Below, in pieces: positions 34,811 through 42,789 of a stretch of 64,000 nucleotides of DNA (position 1 is its first letter; every line of letters starts with the position of its first letter). Source of the DNA: Rhodococcus sovatensis (lineage in GTDB: Bacteria > Actinomycetota > Actinomycetes > Mycobacteriales > Mycobacteriaceae). A program made the translations under genes and the position numbers. The notes beneath the pieces were generated by a model that did not search any database, was not told where the DNA came from, and saw nothing but the letters and a program-made list of their open reading frames with translations. The stretch is from NCBI RefSeq assembly GCF_037327425.1, contig NZ_CP147846.1, forward strand, positions 2,356,001 through 2,420,000, in the 5' to 3' direction.

Positions 34811-35697
34811 CCATCACCGTCCTGACGAACCCCACTGCCGGGAACGGACGTGCAGCTCGGGTATCGGAAGTCGTGGTCGCGCGGCTTCGCGAACGTGGTA
34901 GACGCGTCGTCACCATCGAGGGCCGAACACCCGGCGATGCGCTCGAATCGACCAAGCGAGCCGTTCGCGCCGGAACGGACGCGCTCGTAGCCGTCGGAGG
35001 TGATGGACTGGTCAACCTGGCGCTGCAAGCCGTAGCCACGACTGCAACACCACTTGCGGTAGCACCCGCAGGAACGGGCAACGACTTCGCTCGCCTTCTC
35101 GGCGTGCCACTCGGTGATCCAGCTGCGGCGGCCGACATCGTCGGCGAAGGCAGAATTCGAACCATGGATCTCGGACGGGTCGACGGCAGATGGTTCGCCA
35201 CCGTTCTTTCCAGCGGATTCGACAGCCTGGTGACCGAACGCGCGAACAGACTGCGCTGGCCGAGGGGGCCGTTGCGTTACAACATTGCGATGCTGTTGGA
35301 ACTGAGTAGGTTTCGGCCCATTCCCTACCGACTCGAACTCGACGATCTGTCCTTCGACGTCGACGCCACACTGGTGACCGTCGGAAATGGTCCTACCTAC
35401 GGCGGCGGAATGGCAATCTGCCCCGGCGCGCGTGCCGACGACGGTCTACTCGACGTCACAGTCGTACGGGCGTCGAGTAGAACCCGATTGGTCAGACTCT
35501 TCCCCACTCTGTACAAGGGAACTCACATCACCTTGCCCGAGGTCGATACCTATCGCGCAACACGAGTGACTCTGACGGCCCCGGGGATGGTCGCCTACGC
35601 GGACGGTGAACGGTTCCCACCGCTACCCGTGTGCGCGGAAGTCGTGCCCCACGCCGTCGACGTGCTGGTGGGGTCGGCGTCCAGGCTCGGACAGTGA
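34807..35697 (+). CDS. Diacylglycerol/lipid kinase (DagK family)
   Basis: The 296-residue protein has the DAGK catalytic domain with TNPTAGNGRA near the N-terminus, VAVGGDGLVNLALQ (ATP site), and APAGTGNDFARLLG. DGLLDVTVVR and PGMVAYADGE mark the C-terminal domain. GTG 34807 overlaps the previous stop as GTGA; the frame is open upstream but lies inside the other gene. It probably phosphorylates diacylglycerol or a related lipid, which fits its partners glpD and the ADAPS-like gene. Confidence 0.92.
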   Translation: MTITVLTNPTAGNGRAARVSEVVVARLRERGRRVVTIEGRTPGDALESTKRAVRAGTDALVAVGGDGLVNLALQAVATTATPLAVAPAGTGNDFARLLGVPLGDPAAAADIVGEGRIRTMDLGRVDGRWFATVLSSGFDSLVTERANRLRWPRGPLRYNIAMLLELSRFRPIPYRLELDDLSFDVDATLVTVGNGPTYGGGMAICPGARADDGLLDVTVVRASSRTRLVRLFPTLYKGTHITLPEVDTYRATRVTLTAPGMVAYADGERFPPLPVCAEVVPHAVDVLVGSASRLGQ

Positions 35698-35701
35698 CGC
35701 C

Positions 35702-35875
35702 TCAGAGCTTCGTCAGATCGCGGTCCGAGCCCGCAGTAATCGCCTTGAACAGCCAGTAGATTCCAAAGACGATCGCGCCGGCCACCGCAACCCAGAACAG
35801 TCCCTTGATCACTGTGCCCAGCACTGCGAAGGCGAGCCAGACCAGGACGATTACGCCGAGAATTTTCCAGAACAT
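35702..35875 (-). CDS. Small membrane protein (57 residues)
   Basis: The ORF starts with ATG 35875 preceded by AAGGAAAGGGA and encodes 57 residues. Two hydrophobic segments (about 5-23 and 26-44) are followed by a charged tail, SDRDLTKL. Codon use is high-GC in the third position, as expected for a real gene. It is on the same strand as, and 158 bp downstream of, pspM, so it may belong to the envelope-stress module. No family is recognised. Confidence 0.7.
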   Translation of the reverse strand: MFWKILGVIVLVWLAFAVLGTVIKGLFWVAVAGAIVFGIYWLFKAITAGSDRDLTKL

Positions 35876-35978
35876 AGTGTTTCCCTTTCCTTGTGTGATT
35901 CGATCCTGGCACGCAAGGACGGTCGAATCACCGATCCGGCACGGAGTTCAGGGAAAGATGGGGGAACACCCTGAGCCG

Positions 35979-36042
35979 CCGAACTTCAGAGATCCCGAAC
36001 TTCAGAGATCCCGAACTTCCGAGATCCCGAACTTCAGAGATG
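35979..36042. repeat. 16-bp tandem repeat, four copies
   Basis: The unit CCGAACTTCAGAGATC occurs at 35979-35994 and 35995-36010, with one-base variants at 36011-36026 and 36027-36042. The last copy overlaps the 3' end and stop codon of the pspM-like gene. Confidence 0.95.
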
Positions 36043-36867
36043 CCGACTTCTGATCGCAGCCAACTCCGCGAGCGCACTCGCCCACCCTTCCAGGCGGTCC
36101 GTTGCCGAGATCAACTCGGCTTTGCGCCCTGCGACTGCGCTGGACGGTAGTCCGTTGGGACTGGTCAAGCGCGCTGCAGCTGCCACCAGTTCCTCGTACT
36201 GATCGACGCCGTTGTCCAATTCGACTGCGGCGGCGGCGATTGTCGTTGCGAGATGACCCGCTGCGCGAGCGCTTCCCTCCGCAGCACGCTCCATGGCGAC
36301 GACATCGGCGGCCATGTCCGTCAACGCGTGAGCAGCACTGCCGGCCACCTCCGCGGTCTCCGCTACTTCCGCCGGGTCGACGAACTCCGACCGCATCAGG
36401 ATTCCGGCGAGCTCGTACAGACTCAGCTGCGCACCCGCCAGACGAGACATCGGCTCGAACGCCGCAGAGGATCGGTGCGGCAGTACGGTCTTGGCTGGCC
36501 TGGCGGTAGGCATCGGCTGAGCTTTCAAACGCCGGTAGCGACCGAGCGCCAAGACGGCAGGAACCGCGAACACGGCAGCACCGCCGCCGCTCACGATCAT
36601 CGTCCACTCCGGCGCCGACGCCACCGCAAGTCCAGCAGTGGACGCCGCCGAGACGCCGGACGCACCACCCAACCAGGTACCACGGCGTCTGGCGCGACGA
36701 ATGCGGCGAATGTGCTTCTGTCGTGGGTCGTTCCAACGCCCTACCGCTTGGACCGCCGACTCCACGGTACGACGAGCAGTGTCCGCAGCGCCGCGCACTA
36801 CGGACACCGACTCGGATACGGGCATGGCCGACCACGTTCGTGGTCGGCCATGCTGTTTCCTGGTCAC
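36034..36867 (-). CDS. pspM: PspM-like envelope-stress membrane protein (Rv2743c family)
   Basis: In mycobacteria Rv2743c (PspM) is a membrane partner of PspA in the clgR-pspA-pspM operon. This 277-residue protein lies just after pspA, has two membrane helices (about 68-86 and 88-107), and a long Ala-rich helical C-terminal domain. The GTG at 36867 lies 6 bp after the pspA stop. An ATG at 36825, inside a large hairpin, is the alternative start, and neither has a clear ribosome site. A separate pspN gene is not present downstream. Confidence 0.8.
   Translation of the reverse strand: MTRKQHGRPRTWSAMPVSESVSVVRGAADTARRTVESAVQAVGRWNDPRQKHIRRIRRARRRGTWLGGASGVSAASTAGLAVASAPEWTMIVSGGGAAVFAVPAVLALGRYRRLKAQPMPTARPAKTVLPHRSSAAFEPMSRLAGAQLSLYELAGILMRSEFVDPAEVAETAEVAGSAAHALTDMAADVVAMERAAEGSARAAGHLATTIAAAAVELDNGVDQYEELVAAAARLTSPNGLPSSAVAGRKAELISATDRLEGWASALAELAAIRSRHL
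36822..36853 (-). terminator. Strong hairpin at the pspA-pspM junction
   Basis: A perfect 15-bp inverted repeat (36822-36836 with 36839-36853) with a 2-nt centre lies 21 bp after the pspA stop and inside the first codons of pspM. It may be an attenuator that lowers pspM relative to pspA, or may hide the pspM start. Confidence 0.7.
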
Positions 36868-36873
36868 GTTCGA

Positions 36874-37689
36874 CTAGTTCTGTGCCGGGGGCTCGGGGGT
36901 CGCGTTCGGCGACTTCGCGATGGACGGCTTGGCCGCGGAGGCCGAGTTACCCGACGGCAACGAATCGCCTGCCATCGAGGCCCGAATCTGCTCGAGCCTA
37001 CTGTGCCCGGCCATCTGTACCGATGCCTGCTGCACCTCCATCATGCGTCCGGACACCGTGTTCTGCGCAAGCTCGGCGGAACCGAGTGCATCCGCGTAGC
37101 GACGCTCGATCTTGTCGCGAACGGCGTCCAGGCTCGGAGTGTTGCCAGGTGCAGACAGTGTGCTGTCCATCGACCGCAACGACTCGCTGACCTTTTCCTG
37201 CATCTTCGCTTGTTCGAGCTGGCTGAGCAGCTTCGTGCGTTCGGCGACCTTTGCCTGCAGGGCCATCGCGTTCTGCTCGACTGCTTTCTTTGCCTGCGAC
37301 GCGGCCTGCAGGGACTGATCGTGCAGAACTTTCAAGTCCTCGACGCCCTGCTCGGCGGTCACGAGCTGCGCAGCGAACGCCTCGGCGGCGTTCGTGTATT
37401 GGGTGGCCTTGTCGACGTCGCCTGCTGCCGCAGCCTGGTCGGCGAGAGTCACTGCCTGCCGTGCGTTTGCATTGAGCTTCTCGACCTCGTCGAGCTGCCG
37501 GCTCAGCTTCATTTCCAGCTGCCGCTGGTTGCCGATCACCGACGCGGCCTGCTGAGACAGTGCCTGGTGCTGGCGCTGCGCGTCTTCGATCGCCTGCTGA
37601 ATCTGAACCTTGGGGTCGGCCTTCTCGTCGATTTTGGAATTGAAGAGCGCCATCATGTACTTCCAGGCCTTGACGAAAGGATTAGCCAT
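36874..37689 (-). CDS. pspA: Phage shock protein A homologue (35-kDa antigen)
   Basis: PspA is a membrane-binding, ESCRT-III-like coiled-coil protein that protects the envelope. The 271-residue protein starts MANPFVKAWKYMMALF, an amphipathic membrane-binding helix. It continues as a long coiled coil (about 25-220) and ends in a Ser/Pro/Ala-rich tail. ATG 37689 has GGAGG upstream; the open frame before it is not conserved. It matches Rv2744c in position, between clgR and pspM. Confidence 0.94.
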   Translation of the reverse strand: MANPFVKAWKYMMALFNSKIDEKADPKVQIQQAIEDAQRQHQALSQQAASVIGNQRQLEMKLSRQLDEVEKLNANARQAVTLADQAAAAGDVDKATQYTNAAEAFAAQLVTAEQGVEDLKVLHDQSLQAASQAKKAVEQNAMALQAKVAERTKLLSQLEQAKMQEKVSESLRSMDSTLSAPGNTPSLDAVRDKIERRYADALGSAELAQNTVSGRMMEVQQASVQMAGHSRLEQIRASMAGDSLPSGNSASAAKPSIAKSPNATPEPPAQN

Positions 37690-37825
37690 GGGTTGATCCT
37701 GCCTCCATCTTGAGCGCCGTGTATCGCGCGTTGGGGGTGCTGCCCGTGCCACGAGAATACTGGTCTGGTCGGTTTGCCGTGCGTATTGATTTCACCCTAG
37801 CGGTTGGAGTTCGTGTCGCTGGAGC

Positions 37826-38182
37826 TCACGCAGCAGCGAGAGCCCGCGCAGGCGCAGGAATTACCACTCTGGTCTCACCGGAGATACGAGGCGACGCTTC
37901 TTCGGCGCTGGCCGTGGCTTCCGCTTCGGCTGCTCGCGAGGCGACTGCCCACTCGGACAGGGACACGCTGACATCGCTCATCACATCTGCAAGGGGAACT
38001 GCGAGCGCATCGCAGATCGCCGCGAGAAGCTCGCTCGATGCTTCCTTTCGTCCTCGTTCGACCTCGGAAAGGTAGCCGAGGCTGACACGCGCCGTGTTGG
38101 AGACTTCGCGCAGTGTCCGGCTCTGTGCAACGCGAGTGCGCCGCAGGCTGTCGCCGAGTGCTTCACGCAATAGCAGCGCCAT
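37826..38182 (-). CDS. clgR: ClgR, HTH activator of Clp protease and pspA genes
   Basis: The 118-residue Xre-type regulator has a helix-turn-helix (TLREVSNTARVSLGYLSEVERGRKEASSELL, about 23-53) close to ClgR of other actinobacteria. A charged tail ends in ARALAAA. That C-terminus resembles an SsrA-type degron, in line with known turnover of ClgR by ClpP proteases. It lies upstream of pspA and downstream of pgsA. The 219 bp between it and pgsA should hold its promoter; I see no certain motif there. Confidence 0.92.
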   Translation of the reverse strand: MALLLREALGDSLRRTRVAQSRTLREVSNTARVSLGYLSEVERGRKEASSELLAAICDALAVPLADVMSDVSVSLSEWAVASRAAEAEATASAEEASPRISGETRVVIPAPARALAAA

Positions 38183-38401
38183 CTCGCTCCTCCTCGTTCG
38201 AATCAGTCCGTCCGAAAGCGGTGAACTGTTCTTGATCTATTCTTCCACTTCGACCATCTGCAGCTACAACGAAGGACGCGGCTGGATTGGTTCCCGACCC
38301 TATACCGCCCTGCTCTGCTTCACCCGTCGTAGCAACAACGACACGACCTCTCGGACTGTATCCCTCCTGTCCGCCCTGCGCGTCGGGACCGGCCACGCCG
38401 G

Positions 38402-39040
38402 TCAGCCCGACGGCGCGCCACGCCGCAGTCGAATCGCTTGCACGATGTAGTCGAGGCCGGTGTACACCGTCAGGAAGACGGCCAATCCCATCAGCGTGAC
38501 CGACGCGAACCGCACTTCATCGGGTAGCGGGAACAGATAGAATCCGATCGCAAAACTCTGAACGAGCGTTTTCACCTTGCCGCCCCGGCCTGCAGGTATG
38601 ACGCCGTGTCTCAGCACCGCGAAGCGAACCAGGGTGATCCCGATTTCACGTGCCGCGATGACGATGGTCACCCACCATGCGAGGTCTCCGAGTATCGAGA
38701 GTCCGATCAATGCCGCACCGATCAGCGCTTTGTCCGCAATCGGGTCGGCCATCTTGCCGAATTCGGTCACCAGGCCGTACTTGCGGGCCAACTGCCCATC
38801 GATGCGATCGGTGATGGCGGCGACAGCAAAGACCACGGTCGCACCTATACGCCACCGCGTGTCGTGGCCGTCCCCGACGAACAGCACAACGAGGAAGACC
38901 GGAACGAGGGCGATCCGCAGGACGGTCAGGACGTTGGCGATGTTGAGGATCGGCACGTCCTCGGTGCGTCCGGTCACCGAGTTACCGTGCGGGAGCCCCG
39001 CGGTCGGTGGCACTCGTGGCGGCGGCACTCCGTCGGTCAT
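38402..39040 (-). CDS. pgsA: CDP-diacylglycerol-glycerol-3-phosphate 3-phosphatidyltransferase
   Basis: PgsA makes phosphatidylglycerol phosphate, leading to PG and cardiolipin. The 212-residue membrane protein has the full CDP-alcohol phosphotransferase motif: Asp78, Asp81-Gly82, Ala85-Arg86, Gly95, Asp99 and Asp103. It also has about six helices after a 30-residue Pro-rich leader. It corresponds to pgsA3 (Rv2746c), next to clgR, and links envelope-stress control with phospholipid synthesis. Confidence 0.95.
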   Translation of the reverse strand: MTDGVPPPRVPPTAGLPHGNSVTGRTEDVPILNIANVLTVLRIALVPVFLVVLFVGDGHDTRWRIGATVVFAVAAITDRIDGQLARKYGLVTEFGKMADPIADKALIGAALIGLSILGDLAWWVTIVIAAREIGITLVRFAVLRHGVIPAGRGGKVKTLVQSFAIGFYLFPLPDEVRFASVTLMGLAVFLTVYTGLDYIVQAIRLRRGAPSG

Positions 39041-39126
39041 ACGTGGTGTCCCGGTACGTGGACGGCGCGTGGAGTAACGGACACACCAGAAGAATATCCG
39101 TTCACCGGTTGACTACTGTTCACCCC

Positions 39127-39711
39127 ATGACTTCTGCGCCGAACCGGGCGAGTCGACACGACGTCGACGGCGCTTCGGAACCGACTTCGAACAGCACAAG
39201 ATCTACACACGGCGGCGACGAATTGGTAGTCCGACGAGCGCGCACCTCCGATATCCCCGAGATCAAGCGTCTGATCGACATCTACGCGGGCAAAATTCTC
39301 CTGGAGAAGAATCTGGTCACTCTGTACGAGGCAGTCCAGGAGTTCTGGGTCGCCGAGCGCGCTGGGACGGTTCTCGGTTGCGGTGCGCTACACGTATTGT
39401 GGGCCGACCTCGGTGAGGTACGCACAGTTGCAGTCGATCCATCCGCCAAGGGTCATGGCGCAGGACATCTCATCGTGGACAAGCTGGTCCAGGTAGCCCG
39501 CGAACTGGCGCTGCAGAAGCTATTCGTGCTCACCTTCGAGGTCGACTTCTTCGCACGCCACGGTTTCGTGGAAATAGAAGGGACACCGGTCACGGCCGAG
39601 GTCTACGCCGAAATGTGCAGATCGTACGACACCGGTGTCGCCGAATTCCTCGACCTCAGCTACGTCAAGCCGAACACGCTTGGTAATACCAGGATGCTGC
39701 TGTCGTTCTGA
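39127..39711 (+). CDS. argA: Amino-acid N-acetyltransferase, GNAT family (ArgA/Rv2747-like)
   Basis: The 194-residue protein is a GNAT acetyltransferase with the acetyl-CoA motif AVDPSAKGHGAGHLIVD (about 105-121). It has the ArgA-type C-terminus FFARHGFVEIEGTPV. A roughly 30-residue hydrophilic leader precedes VVRRARTSDIPEI. In M. tuberculosis the orthologue Rv2747 acetylates L-glutamate or glutamine as the first arginine step. ATG 39127 is the first start after the divergent pgsA. Confidence 0.88.
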   Translation: MTSAPNRASRHDVDGASEPTSNSTRSTHGGDELVVRRARTSDIPEIKRLIDIYAGKILLEKNLVTLYEAVQEFWVAERAGTVLGCGALHVLWADLGEVRTVAVDPSAKGHGAGHLIVDKLVQVARELALQKLFVLTFEVDFFARHGFVEIEGTPVTAEVYAEMCRSYDTGVAEFLDLSYVKPNTLGNTRMLLSF

Positions 39712-39759
39712 CAGGATTTACCCGTCCACGTTTGAAAATAGCGAAAGAAGAAGAGCTAC

Positions 39760-40041
39760 ATGGCACTGTTCGCCGTCCACTACACGTACTCCCCCACCAC
39801 CACGGACGGGCGAGACACCCACCGTGCGACCCACCGGGCATGGCTCGCGGATCTGCTGGAGCAGAAGGTATTGGTCTCGAGCGGCCCGTACGTCGAGGGA
39901 AGCGGCGCCCTCATCATCGCGGAGGGCAACGACCTCGAGTCTGTGCAGCAATTGTTCGCACAGGACCCGTTCGCGATCGAGAACCTCGTGGAGACATCCA
40001 CGATCACCGAATGGAAGCCGGTCATGGGCGCGTTCGCGTAG
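39760..40041 (+). CDS. YciI-family protein
   Basis: The 93-residue protein has the YciI/DGPF fold pattern: FAVHYTYSPTT, HRAWLADLLEQKVLVSSGPYVEG with a conserved His-x-x-x-Leu, and FAQDPFAIENLVETSTITEWKPV. Relatives include chlorophenol-pathway proteins and small dehydrochlorinases, but most have no known activity. An A/G-rich site precedes the ATG. It follows argA by 48 bp on the same strand. Confidence 0.9.
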   Translation: MALFAVHYTYSPTTTDGRDTHRATHRAWLADLLEQKVLVSSGPYVEGSGALIIAEGNDLESVQQLFAQDPFAIENLVETSTITEWKPVMGAFA

Positions 40042-40080
40042 GCCCCCACTCCGGCGATTATCGACATTTACCGGGTTTCG

Positions 40081-41129
40081 TCACCGACGATTCGCAGGCT
40101 CCTCCGCGCTGTCGGCCGGATCAATTTGCTGCGGGAGAACATGCCGGAGGATGTCGGCGATGGTGAGAACTCCGATGAAGCGGCCGTCGTCCATGATCGC
40201 GGCGAGCTGTTCGCTGTGCTCCCTGGCGAGCGCCAGTGCTTCGTATACCGGTGTCCCGGTGTCGAAAGTCAGAGCGGGTCTAGACACCGTGCGGGCCGGC
40301 GTCTGGGCCGAGACGAGCAGGGTGTCCCGCACATGCACCACCTCAGGAACCTCGAATGCGGAATCGAGCAGGAGGATGCGCATGTGGTCGGTGCGCGCTG
40401 CCGCCTCCTGTACATCAGCGACGGTGGCGTCGGACGGCGCGGCCGTCACAGGAGTATCCGCAGCGACCAGGGAGCCCACCGTCAAGTGCTCGAGTTCGAG
40501 AACTTCGGACAGCTGTGTGCGAAACGACGCGTCCAGGGCACCTACCGAGGCAGAACGCTCGACGAGATGACGAATGGTGTCGACATCCTGGCCTCCCACC
40601 GCGGCCCGCTCGACGGGCGTGACCCCACTGGCCGCGACAAGCCTATTGGCCATGGCGTTGACCCATCTCAGCAATGGTCGGAACACCCAGATGAATGCCC
40701 GAGATGGCAGTCCGATGAGCTTCGCCGCGAACTCCGGATGTGCGATAGCCCATGACTTCGGGGCCATTTCGCCAATGACCAGATGCAGGAACGTCACCAG
40801 TAGCAACGACAGGACGAAAGCTGCACTGCCTGCCAACTGGGCCGGCGCACCCCACGAGGTGAGGCTGGGCCGAGCCATGCATCGACGGCAGGCTTGGTCA
40901 CCGCCCCGAGCGCGAACGTGCACGCGGTGATTCCCAGCTGGGCACCTGCGAGCATGAGCGTCAGCTCGTGGACGCCTCGCAGTGCCGCGCGGGCGGACCG
41001 GCTGGTCGTCGCCTCCACTTCGAGACGATGCGGACGAGACCCGAGCAAGGCGAATTCGATGACGACAAAGAATCCACTGAGCACGATCAACGCAGCTGTG
41101 ACCGCCACCAAGAGCACAGCGTTTCCCAT
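40081..41129 (-). pseudogene. CNNM/CorC-type membrane protein, second paralogue, frameshifted
   Basis: The N-terminal part (MGNAVLLVAVTAALIVLSG, DUF21 helices, LMLAGAQLGITACTFALGAVTKPAVDAWLGPA) reads in one frame from ATG 41129. From about 40863 the homology continues in another frame (LTSWGAPAQLAGSAAFVLSLLLV, then IGEMAPKSWA and two CBS motifs) to the stop at 40081. Adding one base (a C in GCC-TC) restores an intact 349-residue protein. The start overlaps the stop of the first paralogue (TGATG). This is either a real frameshift or a homopolymer error in the sequence. The family is linked to Mg/Co transport and membrane integrity. Confidence 0.85.
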
Positions 41130-42540
41130 CACTTCTCCCTCGACTTGCCGGTCTCGGCGCGGATGCCGTCAGGGGGCGGCGTGGGATCCTCATCGAGGTC
41201 GATCAGACGCACGACGAGCTCGCTGGGAACATGACGCGAGAGTTCGAGCACCTCGATGTCAAGGGCTCGCCGCCGCGGGTGATCGGTCACCAGTTCGCGG
41301 GGGTCCATGGGTAGCTCGATACGCACACTCTGTCCGACGTGCGGCAGTGCACCGGTAGCGAATATCGCAAGACCGGCAATAGTTTCGTAGTCACCCTGAG
41401 GAAGTCGAAGTCCGAGCGACCGCTCGACCTCGTCGATGTGTAGATCGCCATCGATCCGCCACGTGTTGTCTTCATCTGCTGCGATGGCGGAGACCGGCTC
41501 GACATCATGTTCGTCGGTGAGCTCGCCGACCAATTCCTCCGACAGATCCTCCACGGTCAGCACTCCGGCGAACCCGCCGTATTCGTCGACGACACACGCG
41601 AGTTGAGTACGAGCCCGGCTCAGGTTGGCCAACGCATCCGGCAAGGACATCAGAGAGGGAAGAACCAGCGGCGGCCGCATGAGGTCCTCGACCACCGTGT
41701 CGGCATCGACTCGATGACGCAGCAGGTCGGCCAGCTCGATGACACCGAGGGGTTCGTGGCCTTCGGAGACCACCGGGTACCGCGTGTGACCCTTGGCCAT
41801 GAGCGCGCGCACGTCACCGACACCGGTACCGGGTGAAACTACGTTCGTCAGTGCCCGCGGAATCATCGCGTGCTCTACCGTCCGATCCGGGAAGTCCAGT
41901 ATGCGATCGATGAGCACCGACAGTCGTTCCGGAAGATCGCCGCTGTCCCGGGCGTCCGCGACGATTCGCTCAAGGTCCTGCACTGTTGCTGTGGTGTCGA
42001 GATCGTGGACCGGTTTGACGCCGAGCATCTTGAGCAACACGTTGGCCGACTGGTCGAACACCACGATCAACCAGCCGAACACCGTGAGGTAGATCGATGT
42101 AGATCGCGCGAGGCCGCGCGCCATCCGCTCGGGGCTGGCAATGGCCAGGTTCTTCGGGTACAGCTCACCGAAAATCATCTGGACCACGGTCGCCACGACC
42201 AGAGCGAGAACGGTTCCGATCGACACGCTCACCGGCGTCGGCACCCTATCCCACCCAGCAGCGTACCCAGCGACTCTCCGACCAAGGGCTCGGCGACGTA
42301 GCCCACGAGCAGACCGGTGACGGTGATACCTAGTTGGGCACCCGACAGCATGAACGAGGTCCGCCGCGTCACCTTCAATGCCCGCTGCGCCGACGCATCA
42401 CCAGCTTCGGCGCGCGTCTCGAGCTTGACGCGATCGACCGACATGAACGAAAACTCTTGCGCTACAAAGTAACCGTTCGCGGTGATGATAGCCAGGATGA
42501 CGATGATTCCCAGCAACAACACGACGAACGCCATGATCAT
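41129..42540 (-). pseudogene. CNNM/CorC-type membrane protein, first paralogue, frameshifted
   Basis: From ATG 42540, with GAGGAG upstream, the DUF21 membrane domain reads to LVGESLGTLLGGIG. It then passes out of frame at about 42245, where one G appears to be missing (GATAGGGTGCCG). In the next frame VPTPVSVSIGTVLALV, FGELYPKNLAIA, two CBS domains (about LTNVVSPG and DEYGGFAGVLTVEDL) and the CorC_HlyC C-terminal domain continue to 41129. Adding one base gives a normal 470-residue protein. All downstream residues look well conserved, so the lesion is recent or artificial. Confidence 0.85.
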
Positions 42541-42789
42541 CGCGCCGGTCTCCTCATCTCAGGACACCGGCCGGCACCGTCGCCGAAAACCCGCACAGCA
42601 GGCGACCCCCGACACCCGACGCGAGCAGCCTCGTCCGACGGCCCGGGTCTGTCGGAGGATCTACCCATCAGGGCTTCTCACACTCCACACTCGTCAACAA
42701 CGGGGCAATGGCCTGGTACCGATTATTCCCTACTTTCGCGTCCTGGGTGGCCCACATAGTCCTGTTCACGCACAGGCATGCGAGCCGCG

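Noticed and set aside
35979..36042. Four 16-bp repeats considered as a CRISPR array
   Set aside because: The copies are head to tail with no spacers and no cas genes are nearby.
40863..42246. Classic -1 programmed frameshift signals at the two CNNM-type genes
   Set aside because: No X-XXY-YYZ heptamer is present at either site, so standard slippage is not supported. Simple base loss or sequence error is more likely.
42541..42789. Possible small gene or terminator between the CNNM-type gene and ftsK
   Set aside because: Only a weak 6-bp inverted repeat was seen and no open frame with a ribosome site.
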